Shown here in pieces: positions 10,923 to 19,795 of a stretch of DNA of 64,000 nt (the first letter of the stretch is position 1; every line of letters starts with the position of its first letter). The translations under genes were made by a program, and so were the position numbers. Under the pieces are notes generated by a model. That model was not told the origin of the DNA and ran no database searches. It worked only from the letters and a program-made list of their open reading frames with translations. Origin of the DNA: Rahnella woolbedingensis (GTDB lineage Bacteria > Pseudomonadota > Gammaproteobacteria > Enterobacterales > Enterobacteriaceae); contig NZ_RAHH01000020.1 in assembly GCF_003602095.1 (NCBI RefSeq), forward strand, positions 42,045 to 106,044, written 5' to 3'.

Positions 10923-10941
10923 CTAGGACTAATTCCTAGTC
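10921..10941. promoter_or_regulatory. Perfect inverted repeat at the uhpB/uhpC junction, possible operator
   Basis: The arms GACTAGGA (10921-10928) and TCCTAGTC (10934-10941) are perfect over 8 bp around CTAAT, overlapping the uhpB stop codon. No T-tract follows, so it does not look like a terminator. It lies 70 bases before the uhpC start and could be a UhpA site driving uhpC-afuABC, or an mRNA hairpin that separates the expression of sensor and receptor genes. The assignment is inference. Confidence 0.45.
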
Positions 10942-11011
10942 GTCTAAAACCTTGTCTCATCCCCCCGACAAAACACACGCATACACTCGCCTTATTACGC
11001 CGGAGAACACC

Positions 11012-12328
11012 ATGACAGCAACGCCGCTATCCGCCACCGACGTGGATAAAAATTACCGCTACTGGCGCGTGCATTTATTGCTGTCGATGGTCATTGGCTA
11101 CGCCGCGTTCTACCTCACCCGCCGCAGCGTTAACTTTGCGATGCCGGTGATGCAGCTGGAACTGGGCCTGACCAAAGGCGATATCGGCCTGCTCGGCACG
11201 CTGTTTTATCTGGCCTACGGCGGCTCAAAATTTATCTCGGGCATTTACAGCGACCGCACCGGAGCCCGCTGGTTTATGGGCGTCGGATTACTGATGACGG
11301 GCGTACTGAATATTCTGTTCGCCTTCTGCCATTCGCTGACCGCGCTGCTGATTGTGTGGACGCTCAACGGATTCTTTCAGGGCTGGGGATGGCCGCCGTG
11401 CGCCAGATTGCTGACGCACTGGTATTCGCGCAACGAACGCGGTTTCTGGTGGGGTTGCTGGAATACGTCGATCAACATCGGTGGCGCGGCGGTTCCGCTG
11501 CTCTCGGGACTACTGACCGCCACCTGGGGCTGGCAGGCGGCGCTGCTGGTACCAGGCGCGGTCGGGGTCATTCTCGGATTGTGGCTTTGCCGCCAGCTGT
11601 GCGGCACACCGCAGCAGGAAGGATTACCGACGGTGGGTAACTGGCGGCGTGACCCGCTGGAATTGCGGCAGGAGCAGCAAAGCCCGCCGATGAGCATGAC
11701 GCAGATCCTGCGCCGGACGATTTTGCAGAACCGGACAATCTGGCTGCTGGGCGTCTCGTATGTGCTGGTGTATCTCATCCGCATTGCGCTCAACGACTGG
11801 GGCAACATCTGGCTGGCGGAGAATCACGGTGTCAATTTGTTGAGTGCAAACGCGACACTGTCACTTTTCGAACTCGGCGGTCTGCTCGGTGCGTTATTTG
11901 CCGGCTGGGGTTCTGACCTGCTGTTTCGCGGGCAGCGCGCGCCGATGATTTTACTGTTTTCTCTGGGGCTGTTTCTCACCGTCACCGCCCTGTGGCTGGC
12001 ACCGGTACACCATTTCGGGCTGCTGGCGCTGAGTTTCTTCAGCATCGGATTTTTTGTATTCGGGCCGCAAATGCTGATTGGTCTGGCGGCAACAGAATAT
12101 TCACACAAAGACGCGGCGGGCACGGTGACCGGTTTTCTCGGTCTGTTTGCCTACCTCGGCGCGGCGCTGGCCGGATGGCCGCTGGCGATGGTGATGCAAC
12201 ACTACGGCTGGTCGGGATTTTTTGCAGTGCTGACGATGGCTTCGGCGTTCGTCGGGCTGCTGCTGATGCCCATGATGATGGCCGGGATCAGCAAACGCGA
12301 TTTACAGTCCGCTCCGCCGGACAACTGA
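11012..12328 (+). CDS. uhpC: UhpC-like MFS sensor/transporter of sugar phosphates
   Basis: A 438-residue MFS protein of the organophosphate:phosphate antiporter family, with 12 membrane segments. It resembles E. coli UhpC (about 440 residues) in NKYRYW-type N-terminus (DKNYRYWRVHLLLS), LGTLFYLAYGGSKFISGI, GFFQGWGWPPCARLLT, FELGGLLGALFAGWGSDLLF and GFFVFGPQMLIGLAA. UhpC binds external glucose-6-phosphate and activates UhpB rather than carrying out bulk transport. Start chosen at ATG 11012; an in-frame TTG at 10952 would add 20 unsupported residues. It ends 44 bases before afuA. Confidence 0.82.
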   Translation: MTATPLSATDVDKNYRYWRVHLLLSMVIGYAAFYLTRRSVNFAMPVMQLELGLTKGDIGLLGTLFYLAYGGSKFISGIYSDRTGARWFMGVGLLMTGVLNILFAFCHSLTALLIVWTLNGFFQGWGWPPCARLLTHWYSRNERGFWWGCWNTSINIGGAAVPLLSGLLTATWGWQAALLVPGAVGVILGLWLCRQLCGTPQQEGLPTVGNWRRDPLELRQEQQSPPMSMTQILRRTILQNRTIWLLGVSYVLVYLIRIALNDWGNIWLAENHGVNLLSANATLSLFELGGLLGALFAGWGSDLLFRGQRAPMILLFSLGLFLTVTALWLAPVHHFGLLALSFFSIGFFVFGPQMLIGLAATEYSHKDAAGTVTGFLGLFAYLGAALAGWPLAMVMQHYGWSGFFAVLTMASAFVGLLLMPMMMAGISKRDLQSAPPDN

Positions 12329-12372
12329 CAAGGTTCTCTGTCCTGCAACATAACAAGAAAAAGGTAAACACC

Positions 12373-13413
12373 ATGAAAACGACTCTGACTTACTCCCTCC
12401 TCGCCGCAGCCGTCGCCATGACGGCTTTCACCGGTGCCGCTCAGGCCAAAGGCCGTCTGGTGGTTTATTGCAGCGCCACCAACGCGATGTGTGAAGAAGA
12501 AACCAAAGCCTTCGGGGAAAAATACGACGTCAAAACGTCCTTCATCCGCAACGGTTCCGGCAGCACGCTGGCGAAAGTCGAAGCCGAGAAAAAGAACCCG
12601 CAGGCGGACGTGTGGTACGGCGGCACCTTAGATCCACAGTCGCAGGCCGGTGAAATGGACCTGTTGCAGGCATACATTTCCCCTAACCTCGCGCAAATCA
12701 TGCCGAACTTTCAGGATCCCGCGAAGCGCAAAGGTAACTACTCCTCCGCCGTGTACATCGGTATTCTGGGCATCGGCGTGAATACCCACCGCCTGAAAGA
12801 GAAAAACCTGCCAGAACCGAAATGCTGGAAAGACCTGACCAACCCGATTTATAAAGGCGAAATCCAGATTGCCGATCCGCAAAGTTCCGGCACCGCGTAC
12901 ACCGCACTGGCGACCTTCGCGCAACTGTGGGGCGAAGATCAGGCTTTCGATTACCTGAAAAAGCTCAACAGCAATATTTCCCAGTACACCAAATCCGGTA
13001 TCGCGCCGGCGCGTAACGCCGCACGCGGTGAAACCGCCATTGGTATCGGCTTCCTGCATGATTACACTCAGGAAAAAGAGAGCGGCGCACCGCTGAAACT
13101 GATCTCCCCGTGCGAAGGCTCCGGCTATGAAATCGGCGGCGTCAGCATACTGAAAGGCGCACGCAACCTGGATAACGCCAAACTGTTCGTTGACTGGGCA
13201 TTGTCAAAAGAAGCGCAGGAACTGGCATGGAAAAAAGGCCAGTCCTATCAAATCCTGACCAACACCACCGCAGAAACCTCCCCGAACTCGCTGAAAATGA
13301 GCGACCTGAAGCTCATCAATTACGACATGGACAAATACGGCGCATCCGATATGCGTAAAGAGCTCATCACCAAGTGGGTCAACGAAGTGAAGATGGGCAA
13401 AGAATCTCAATAA
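12373..13413 (+). CDS. afuA: AfuA-like periplasmic substrate-binding protein
   Basis: A 346-residue periplasmic binding protein of the iron(III)/sugar-phosphate type. The signal peptide is MKTTLTYSLLAAAVAMTAFTG with likely cleavage after AQA (residue 25). The mature protein shows LVVYCSATNAMCEEETKAF, NPQADVWYGGTLDPQSQAGE and GIGFLHDYTQEKESGAPLKL. AfuA of Actinobacillus, first thought to bind iron, has been shown to bind hexose and heptose phosphates. The position directly behind uhpABC-like genes agrees with a sugar-phosphate substrate. A good ribosome site (AAAAAGG) precedes the ATG. Confidence 0.82.
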   Translation: MKTTLTYSLLAAAVAMTAFTGAAQAKGRLVVYCSATNAMCEEETKAFGEKYDVKTSFIRNGSGSTLAKVEAEKKNPQADVWYGGTLDPQSQAGEMDLLQAYISPNLAQIMPNFQDPAKRKGNYSSAVYIGILGIGVNTHRLKEKNLPEPKCWKDLTNPIYKGEIQIADPQSSGTAYTALATFAQLWGEDQAFDYLKKLNSNISQYTKSGIAPARNAARGETAIGIGFLHDYTQEKESGAPLKLISPCEGSGYEIGGVSILKGARNLDNAKLFVDWALSKEAQELAWKKGQSYQILTNTTAETSPNSLKMSDLKLINYDMDKYGASDMRKELITKWVNEVKMGKESQ

Positions 13414-13491
13414 AAGCCCACGTACTTATTGAGTGACTTAGCTCTGCTCCTCCCCTTCACAGGGACAGACGCATTGGGTATGACCTTTGCT

Positions 13492-13513
13492 CCTCCCCCT
13501 GCGAAGGGGGAGG
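13492..13513. repeat. REP-like GC-rich hairpin between afuA and afuB
   Basis: A perfect 9-bp stem CCTCCCCCT (13492-13500) and AGGGGGAGG (13505-13513) with a GCGA tetraloop lies in the 175-base gap after afuA. A related half (GCTCCTCCCCTTCACAGGG) lies just upstream at about 13445-13464. No T-tract follows. Hairpins between a binding-protein gene and its permease commonly stabilise the upstream mRNA and lower expression of the permease, as with malE-malF. Confidence 0.7.
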
Positions 13514-13588
13514 TTGGGAGGGAGTTGCCGGGCTTTCTCACTCAGCATTATTTTGCCAACACCTTTTTTCTCTTAATAAGGAGACTGT

Positions 13589-15667
13589 ATGTCTCATTCA
13601 TTAACCCTGCCCGACACCCGACGCCGTGACCCGGTTTTCGGCTGGCTGGGGCTTATTCTGGCTGCCTTTGTGCTGCTGCCGTCGTGGAGCCTGGATTACG
13701 GTCTGCTGGAGTCTACGCAGGATGAAATTCTCGCGGCGTACGGCTGGTCGGGGCTGAATCTCAGCCTGCTGTGGCTGATCATGCCGATGGCGTTACTGTT
13801 TCGTGCGCGCTACGCACAGCGTCTCGAAGCCCGCCGTCGTCATCAGTTCGACGCCGCCTGGTCGGTGTTTTGTGCGCTGTTCATGATCGTGAGTGCGACC
13901 CTGATGGGCCGCGGGCTGGGCTATGGCAGCATTCTGATGTTTATCGCCCTCGGTGCGATCTGCTCTCTGGCGCTGTCACGGCTTGAGTGGTTGGGCGGCG
14001 ATCGTTTCGTGCTCGGTTCGCTGATTTGCATCATCGCGCTGATCGGCGTGTTTATCATTTATCCGAGCATTGCGATTTTCATCCCGATGTTCACCAATGA
14101 GGCCGGAGATTTCGCGCCGCTGGCTTTTATGGCGGTTCTCGGTCAGTCGCATATTTTGCGGGTGATCTGGAACTCGTTCCTGCTCTGCGTCGCCGTCGGG
14201 ATCGGCAGTACCTTCTTCGGGCTGGTGCTGGCGATTTACACCACGCGCATCGCCAAACGCTCGGCGATTATCGGACGTATTTTCTCGATTTTACCGATCG
14301 TCACTCCGCCGTTTATCGTCGGGCTGGGTGTTACGCTGATGATGGGCCGCTCGGGCTATGTCACTGAACTGATGGTCGACGGGTTCGGGCTGACTAACAC
14401 CAACTGGCTTTACGGTTTCACCGGCATCTGGCTGGCACAGGTTCTGGCGTTCACGCCGATGGCATTTATGATCCTCGACGGTGCCATTAAAACCATTCAT
14501 CCGTCACTGGAAGAAGCGTCTTATACACTGCGCGCCAGCCGCTGGCAGACCTTTCACCGCGTGTTTTTGCCACTGCTGAAACCGGCGCTGGCAAACGCCT
14601 TTCTGATTGTCATCGTCCAGTCACTCGCGGATTTCAGTAACCCGCTGGTACTCGGCGGTAATTTCGACGTGCTCGCTACGCAAATCTATTTCTATATCAC
14701 CGGCGCCCAGCTCGATTATCAGGCCGCCAGTACGCTGGGCGTGATCCTGCTGGTGTTCTCCCTGCTGGTATTCTGCGTGCAATACATGTGGATCGGCAAA
14801 CGCTCGTACGTCACGATTTCAGGCAAAACCTCACGCGGCGACGTTCAGCCGCTACCGGTGACGCTGGTCTGGGGCGTCACTGCCCTGCTGGCGATATGGA
14901 TAGCCTTCAACGCCCTGCTTTACGGCAGCATTTTCTACGGCAGTTTTACCGTCAACTGGGGCGTGGATTACACGCTGACCTTCGACAACTTCACCAAACT
15001 GTTCGGACAGGGCTTTTCCGACGGCGCATGGCCTTCGCTGCTCGACACTCTGCTCTACGCCGGAATTGCCGCGCCTATCACTGCACTGTTTGGTTTGCTC
15101 ATCGCTTATATCGTGGTGCGTCAGCAGTTCCGTGGCAAAAAAACCATCGAGTTCAGTACCATGTTGTGCTTTGCCGTACCGGGCACGGTGGCGGGGATTT
15201 CCTACATTCTGGCTTTTAACAGCGCACCGGTTTATCTGACGGGTACGGCTGCCATCGTAATTATCTCCATGGTGATGCGTAATGTGCCGGTAGGCATCCG
15301 CGCCGGGATTGCCGGGCTCGGTCAGCTGGATAAATCGCTGGATGAAGCCTCGCTCAGCCTGCGCGCAGGTTCGATGCGCACGGTGATGTACATCCTGCTG
15401 CCGCTGCTGCGACCGGCCATTCTGTCGGCGCTGATTTACAGCTTCGTGCGCGCGATTACCACCGTCAGCGCTATCGTTTTCCTGGTCACGCCGGACACCC
15501 GCGTCGCCACCGCCTACATTCTGAATCGCGTGGAAGACGGTGAATACGGCGTGGCGATTGCTTACGGCTCAATCCTTATCGTCGTGATGCTGGCGATCAT
15601 TTTCATCTTTGACTATCTGGTTGGCGAAGCGCGAATTTCCCGCTCAAAAGCCAAAACCGGCCAATAA
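13589..15667 (+). CDS. afuB: AfuB-like ABC permease, fused two-domain type
   Basis: A 692-residue inner-membrane permease of the FbpB/AfuB type, with two complete BPD_transp_1 domains in one chain. The coupling (EAA) motifs are [21 protein letters not shown] and [21 protein letters not shown], near residues 307-327 and 589-609. About 12-14 membrane segments are visible. The start ATG follows AATAAGGAGACTGT, a strong ribosome site. It forms the transport channel of the AfuABC importer together with AfuA and the ATPase AfuC. Confidence 0.85.
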   Translation: MSHSLTLPDTRRRDPVFGWLGLILAAFVLLPSWSLDYGLLESTQDEILAAYGWSGLNLSLLWLIMPMALLFRARYAQRLEARRRHQFDAAWSVFCALFMIVSATLMGRGLGYGSILMFIALGAICSLALSRLEWLGGDRFVLGSLICIIALIGVFIIYPSIAIFIPMFTNEAGDFAPLAFMAVLGQSHILRVIWNSFLLCVAVGIGSTFFGLVLAIYTTRIAKRSAIIGRIFSILPIVTPPFIVGLGVTLMMGRSGYVTELMVDGFGLTNTNWLYGFTGIWLAQVLAFTPMAFMILDGAIKTIHPSLEEASYTLRASRWQTFHRVFLPLLKPALANAFLIVIVQSLADFSNPLVLGGNFDVLATQIYFYITGAQLDYQAASTLGVILLVFSLLVFCVQYMWIGKRSYVTISGKTSRGDVQPLPVTLVWGVTALLAIWIAFNALLYGSIFYGSFTVNWGVDYTLTFDNFTKLFGQGFSDGAWPSLLDTLLYAGIAAPITALFGLLIAYIVVRQQFRGKKTIEFSTMLCFAVPGTVAGISYILAFNSAPVYLTGTAAIVIISMVMRNVPVGIRAGIAGLGQLDKSLDEASLSLRAGSMRTVMYILLPLLRPAILSALIYSFVRAITTVSAIVFLVTPDTRVATAYILNRVEDGEYGVAIAYGSILIVVMLAIIFIFDYLVGEARISRSKAKTGQ

Positions 15668-15684
15668 TTCTGGAGCGCTTTCAC

Positions 15685-16767
15685 ATGACAATGACCACAG
15701 AACACCCGGTTGCGGCAGCACCGGCACAAACCACCAAGAGTTTTGTTGAACTGAAAAGTGTCGCCAAACGATTTGGCAGCAATACCGTACTGGAAGGCCT
15801 CAATCTGGCGATCCCGAAAGGGAAAATGGTGACCCTGCTCGGCCCTTCCGGCTGCGGCAAAACCACCGTATTGCGCATGGTCGCCGGGCTGGAGAAACCT
15901 ACTGAAGGCCGGATTTTTATCGACGGCGAAGACGTCACTGACCGTTCAATTCAGCAGCGTGATATCTGCATGGTGTTTCAGTCCTACGCACTGTTTCCGC
16001 ATATGTCGCTGGGGGAAAACATCGGTTACGGACTGAAAATGCTCGGCCGGCCAAAAGCAGAAATCCGCGACCGCGTGCGCGAGGCGTTGTCTTTGGTTGA
16101 TCTCGACGGATTTGAAGATCGCTACGTCGATCAGATTTCCGGCGGCCAGCAGCAGCGTGTCGCGCTGGCCCGTGCGCTGATCCTCAAACCGAAAGTTCTG
16201 CTGTTCGACGAACCGCTGAGTAACCTCGACGCCAACCTGCGACGCAGCATGCGGGAAAAAATCCGCGAGCTGCAACAGCAGTTCAACATAACCTCGCTGT
16301 ACGTGACGCACGATCAGAGCGAAGCCTTTGCGGTATCCGACACGGTACTGGTGATGAATAAAGGAAAGATCATGCAGATTGGCGCGCCGCAGGAACTTTA
16401 CCGCCAGCCCGCGTCACGCTTTATGGCGAGTTTTATGGGCGACGCCAACGTGTTCCCGGCAGATTTACACCGCGATACCGTGGAGATTTTCGGCTATCAC
16501 ATCCCGAAACCCGCCGCGTTTGCGCCGGGTATGCAGCAATGTACGGTGGGCGTGCGGCCCGAAGCGATCACCCTCGGCTTGCAGGGCGACGACAGCCAGC
16601 GCTGCGTGATCACCCACGTGGCCTATATGGGGCCGCAGTATGAAGTAACAGTGGAATGGCACGGCCAGCCGCTGCTGTTGCAGGTCAACGCCACGCAGTT
16701 GCAACCGACCGCAGGCGACAATTTCTTCCTGCAAATTCACCCTTACGGCATGTTCGTGCTGGTGTGA
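15685..16767 (+). CDS. afuC: AfuC-like ABC transporter ATP-binding protein
   Basis: A 360-residue ATPase. Walker A is GPSGCGKTT, the signature [14 protein letters not shown], Walker [13 protein letters not shown] and the switch histidine is in [11 protein letters not shown]-terminal TOBE-type regulatory extension follows from about residue 270. It powers import through AfuB and starts 17 bases after its stop. A second ATG lies two codons in. Confidence 0.87.
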   Translation: MTMTTEHPVAAAPAQTTKSFVELKSVAKRFGSNTVLEGLNLAIPKGKMVTLLGPSGCGKTTVLRMVAGLEKPTEGRIFIDGEDVTDRSIQQRDICMVFQSYALFPHMSLGENIGYGLKMLGRPKAEIRDRVREALSLVDLDGFEDRYVDQISGGQQQRVALARALILKPKVLLFDEPLSNLDANLRRSMREKIRELQQQFNITSLYVTHDQSEAFAVSDTVLVMNKGKIMQIGAPQELYRQPASRFMASFMGDANVFPADLHRDTVEIFGYHIPKPAAFAPGMQQCTVGVRPEAITLGLQGDDSQRCVITHVAYMGPQYEVTVEWHGQPLLLQVNATQLQPTAGDNFFLQIHPYGMFVLV

Positions 16768-16782
16768 GACAGCGATAAACAT

Positions 16783-16817
16783 AAAAAAAGGTGCCGTTTT
16801 GACACGGCACCTTTTTC
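16783..16817. terminator. Bidirectional terminator between afuC and the P1B ATPase gene
   Basis: A stem GGTGCCG/CGGCACC with an eight-base loop TTTTGACA is flanked by seven A and five T. It lies between convergent genes and so serves both. The same GGTGCCGTTTT hairpin recurs behind the SulP gene near 27908. Confidence 0.88.
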
Positions 16818-16835
16818 TTTCAGTCAGTTTTCGGG

Positions 16836-18746
16836 TCAGAGCGGCTCGTCGAAACGCAATAAACGCCCGGCATTGCCCAGCACCAGCAACGTGCTGAGAT
16901 TATGCAGCAGTGCGGCGATCAGTACGCCCGCCACGCCAAGTAATCCCATCGCGGCGGCAGCCATCACCACCAGCGTCCAGCCCAGCCCGATGAACACGTT
17001 GATTTTAAGCGTCCGGCGGCACGCACGGCTCAGGCGGACACAGGTGCCCAGACGGCGCAAATCGCTGCCGATCAGCACCACATCCGCAGAAGCCAGCGCG
17101 ATATCACTGCCGCCCGCCCCCATCGCAATCCCCACCACACCGGCTTTCAGCGCCAGCGAATCATTAATGCCGTCACCGACCACCATCGGACGATAGCCCT
17201 GCGCAATTTCAGCAGAAACCTGATGCAGCTTATCTTCCGGTAAAGCCTGGGCGACCACATCACTGATGCCCAGTTCACCGGCGATACGGTGTGCCACACT
17301 GGCACGGTCGCCGGTCAGCAGCAACTGCCGTTGCAGCCCCAGCTGACGCAGTTCGGCCAGCGCTGTCTGCGCCTCTGGCCTTAACGAATCCGCCAGCAGC
17401 AGCCAGCCAAGAAAACGGCCGTTGAGCGAAAGCCCGACCAGCGGCCCGTCATGTTCCGGGATATCAGTGACTGCGATATGCTTCTGGCTGAAAAACGCCG
17501 GACGTCCCAGCAATGCCTCGCCCTGCGCGGTTTGCGCCCGCACGCCCATCCCCTGCTGTTCTGAGATATTTTCCAGCGGTAAATATTGCTCACGCGCCAT
17601 TAACCGTGCCAGTGCGCGGCTGACCGGATGGCTGCTGGCAGCACCCAGACTGGCTGCCAGAATCAGCACTGCATCTGAGGATCCCTCTTCTGCCAGCACC
17701 GTACGTTGCAGCTGCAATTCACCGTGGGTCAGCGTGCCGGTTTTATCGACCACAATGGCATTAAGATCCGCCAGTTCTTCCAGAAAAGCCGAGCTGCGGA
17801 TCAGGATCCCGTGGCGTGCTGCCACCGCGATACCGGCGATTGCCGTCGCGGGCGCGGAAAGCACCAGCGCGCACGGACAGGCCGCCACCAGCACCGCCAG
17901 CATGGCGTGGGCATCGCGTGTGATAAACCAGGTCGCCGCCGCAATCAGCAGAATCAGTACCAGATATTGCCCGGCATAGCGCTCGAGCAAACGGGTGATC
18001 GGCGGTTTGGCATGTTCGGCTTTTTGCATCAGCGCAATCACTTTACCCAGCGTGGCATCGGCGCCGGTACGGGTGACTTCAACAGACAGTAATCCGTCCA
18101 GATTAATGGCCCCGCCGAAAACATCGTCACCGGCGCGGGCTTCCTGCGGCACGGATTCACCGGTGATCGGCGCCGTATCCAGACTGGCACTGCCGGAAAT
18201 AACCCGGCCATCGGCGGGCAGCCGGTCGCCTGCGCGCACTTCCACCCGGTCGCCGGTTTGCAACTGGTGGTTATCGATTTCTTCAATTTCGCCGTCCGGC
18301 ATAATCCGCCGCGCACGGCTGCGGGTCAGACGGCTGAGCGCATCGATAGCTTCCTGCGAACCAATGACACTGCGCTCTTCCAGAATATGACCAAAAATCA
18401 TAATGCCCGGCAGCAAGGCGGCGGTCATCAGGTCGCCGGTGGCCCACGCGCCGAGCATCGCCAGCGCAATCAGCTGATCGGTAACGCCGTGCAGACTCGG
18501 GCTGCGTAAGCTGTGTATCGCCGAACGTAATACCGGAACAGCCACCAGCAAAGATGCCACACCAAACAGGATCTGTCCGACGTCGCTTTGCTGTGGAAAC
18601 AGCCACTGCCAGATCCAACCGCAGAGCAGTAATCCGAAGGCGGCCATCGCCAGAATCAGCTGTACCGCCATATTGCGCTGCTCGTGGCGCGTCAGCAGCA
18701 CGCTTTTCGCAGACGGTTCTTCCGAGGAAATAGAAGTCACGGGCAA
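16836..18746 (-). CDS. P1B-type heavy-metal-translocating ATPase
   Basis: A 636-residue P-type ATPase. It has the metal-site motif CPC (290-292, in AACPCALVLSAPAT), actuator TGES (195-198), phosphorylation site DKTGT (334-338), the HP pair at 373-374 and hinge GDGIND (524-529). No N-terminal metal-binding domain is present; only about 25 residues precede the first membrane segment. The last membrane segment reads LLHNLSTLLVLGNA, unlike the ADTGAT of ZntA, so the metal cannot be assigned from sequence. It is the last gene of a four-gene operon with three SPFH proteins, starting 5 bases after the previous stop. Likely exports a transition metal; which one is unknown. Confidence 0.85.
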   Translation of the reverse strand: MPVTSISSEEPSAKSVLLTRHEQRNMAVQLILAMAAFGLLLCGWIWQWLFPQQSDVGQILFGVASLLVAVPVLRSAIHSLRSPSLHGVTDQLIALAMLGAWATGDLMTAALLPGIMIFGHILEERSVIGSQEAIDALSRLTRSRARRIMPDGEIEEIDNHQLQTGDRVEVRAGDRLPADGRVISGSASLDTAPITGESVPQEARAGDDVFGGAINLDGLLSVEVTRTGADATLGKVIALMQKAEHAKPPITRLLERYAGQYLVLILLIAAATWFITRDAHAMLAVLVAACPCALVLSAPATAIAGIAVAARHGILIRSSAFLEELADLNAIVVDKTGTLTHGELQLQRTVLAEEGSSDAVLILAASLGAASSHPVSRALARLMAREQYLPLENISEQQGMGVRAQTAQGEALLGRPAFFSQKHIAVTDIPEHDGPLVGLSLNGRFLGWLLLADSLRPEAQTALAELRQLGLQRQLLLTGDRASVAHRIAGELGISDVVAQALPEDKLHQVSAEIAQGYRPMVVGDGINDSLALKAGVVGIAMGAGGSDIALASADVVLIGSDLRRLGTCVRLSRACRRTLKINVFIGLGWTLVVMAAAAMGLLGVAGVLIAALLHNLSTLLVLGNAGRLLRFDEPL

Positions 18747-18751
18747 ATACC

Positions 18752-19795
18752 TCAGGGTTGAGAGGATGGACGGTCTGGTCCGGGCAGGATCAGATGTGCG
18801 TCGTCGTGGGGATCAACCGCCGTCACGCTGCCAGCGTGGGCGAGAATGGCAGGCATCCGCTCCCGCCACAAACGCCACAGCAATTCGGGAGAATGATCGT
18901 CAGCCAGCTGCACAATCGTCGCGGTATCGGTGGAAGCCCGGGCAATCTGCTCGCTGGCTTTGGCCTGCGAAACCTGCAAGGCGCGATCTGCCGACTGAAC
19001 CGCTTCCTGATGCACGCGGGCGGCCTCATTACTGGCGCTGGCGATATACTGTTCCGCCTGCTGACTGGCGGTCAGCACAGCGTTAAACGCATCGACAGCC
19101 GCGGGAGGCAAAGAAGACTGCACGTCAACGCGCCGGACTTCGATACCGGGGCTGCTGCCTGCCGCATTCAGGGCGGCGAGTTGCTGATTAATCCCCTGAC
19201 GCAAATCACCGCGCAACCGCTCGCGGCGTTCAGCGATATGGCTGCCGTTGCCGACCATTTCCGGACGAGCGACCAGAATGGTATCCAGATCCCGCGAGGC
19301 ACAAATCGCCACCGCCGCGTGTTCGGTTAATCTGTCCAGCGCAGGCAGCACGTGTTCCCCTTGCAGCACAAACGCCACGGGATCGGTTATCACGTAATAC
19401 ACCTGCACATCCAGCTGAACCACGCCGGAGTCGCCGGTCAGTAAATATCCGGCACCGGCGACGGCGTCACTGTTCTCGCCGCCGGTATTGGTCCACGCAG
19501 GCACAATGTCTTTTCTCAGCAAAGCCGTAACATGATGTTCGATCACCCGATCGGCAGCGGGCACTATTTCCACCTGTTCAATGGGTTCCGGCCACGCCAG
19601 CAGCAGACCAGCACCCGCCGTGCGTGATACGGCACCAAAGCGCATCACGACCGCGCGTTTGTCCGGCTCAATCTGGCGGACATTGGAGAACAGCCAGCTG
19701 GCAGCGGCAATCAGCGTCATGGCAAACAGCGCCAGATATGCCATGCGTCCCGCCTGAAACCAGGCATTGCCCTGAAAACGGGCTAAGGGATTCAT
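18752..19795 (-). CDS. SPFH/band-7 membrane protein, HflK/HflC-like
   Basis: A 347-residue protein with one N-terminal membrane segment (about residues 17-38) followed by an SPFH domain (IEPDKRAVVMRFGAVSRTA onward) and an Ala/Gln/Glu-rich coiled coil (about 240-300, ASQQAEQYIASASNEAARVH). SPFH proteins form large ring or cage assemblies; HflK-HflC does so around the FtsH protease. This is not the housekeeping hflK or hflC gene, which lie with hflX in enterobacteria. The start overlaps the upstream stop by 4 bases and the P1B ATPase follows after 5 bases. Role inferred only as a scaffold or modulator for the pump or a protease. Confidence 0.78.
   Translation of the reverse strand: MNPLARFQGNAWFQAGRMAYLALFAMTLIAAASWLFSNVRQIEPDKRAVVMRFGAVSRTAGAGLLLAWPEPIEQVEIVPAADRVIEHHVTALLRKDIVPAWTNTGGENSDAVAGAGYLLTGDSGVVQLDVQVYYVITDPVAFVLQGEHVLPALDRLTEHAAVAICASRDLDTILVARPEMVGNGSHIAERRERLRGDLRQGINQQLAALNAAGSSPGIEVRRVDVQSSLPPAAVDAFNAVLTASQQAEQYIASASNEAARVHQEAVQSADRALQVSQAKASEQIARASTDTATIVQLADDHSPELLWRLWRERMPAILAHAGSVTAVDPHDDAHLILPGPDRPSSQP

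Noticed and set aside
11992..12372. Long in-frame extension upstream of afuA
   Set aside because: It runs out of frame through the end of uhpC and has no signal peptide; the ATG at 12373 gives a clean one.
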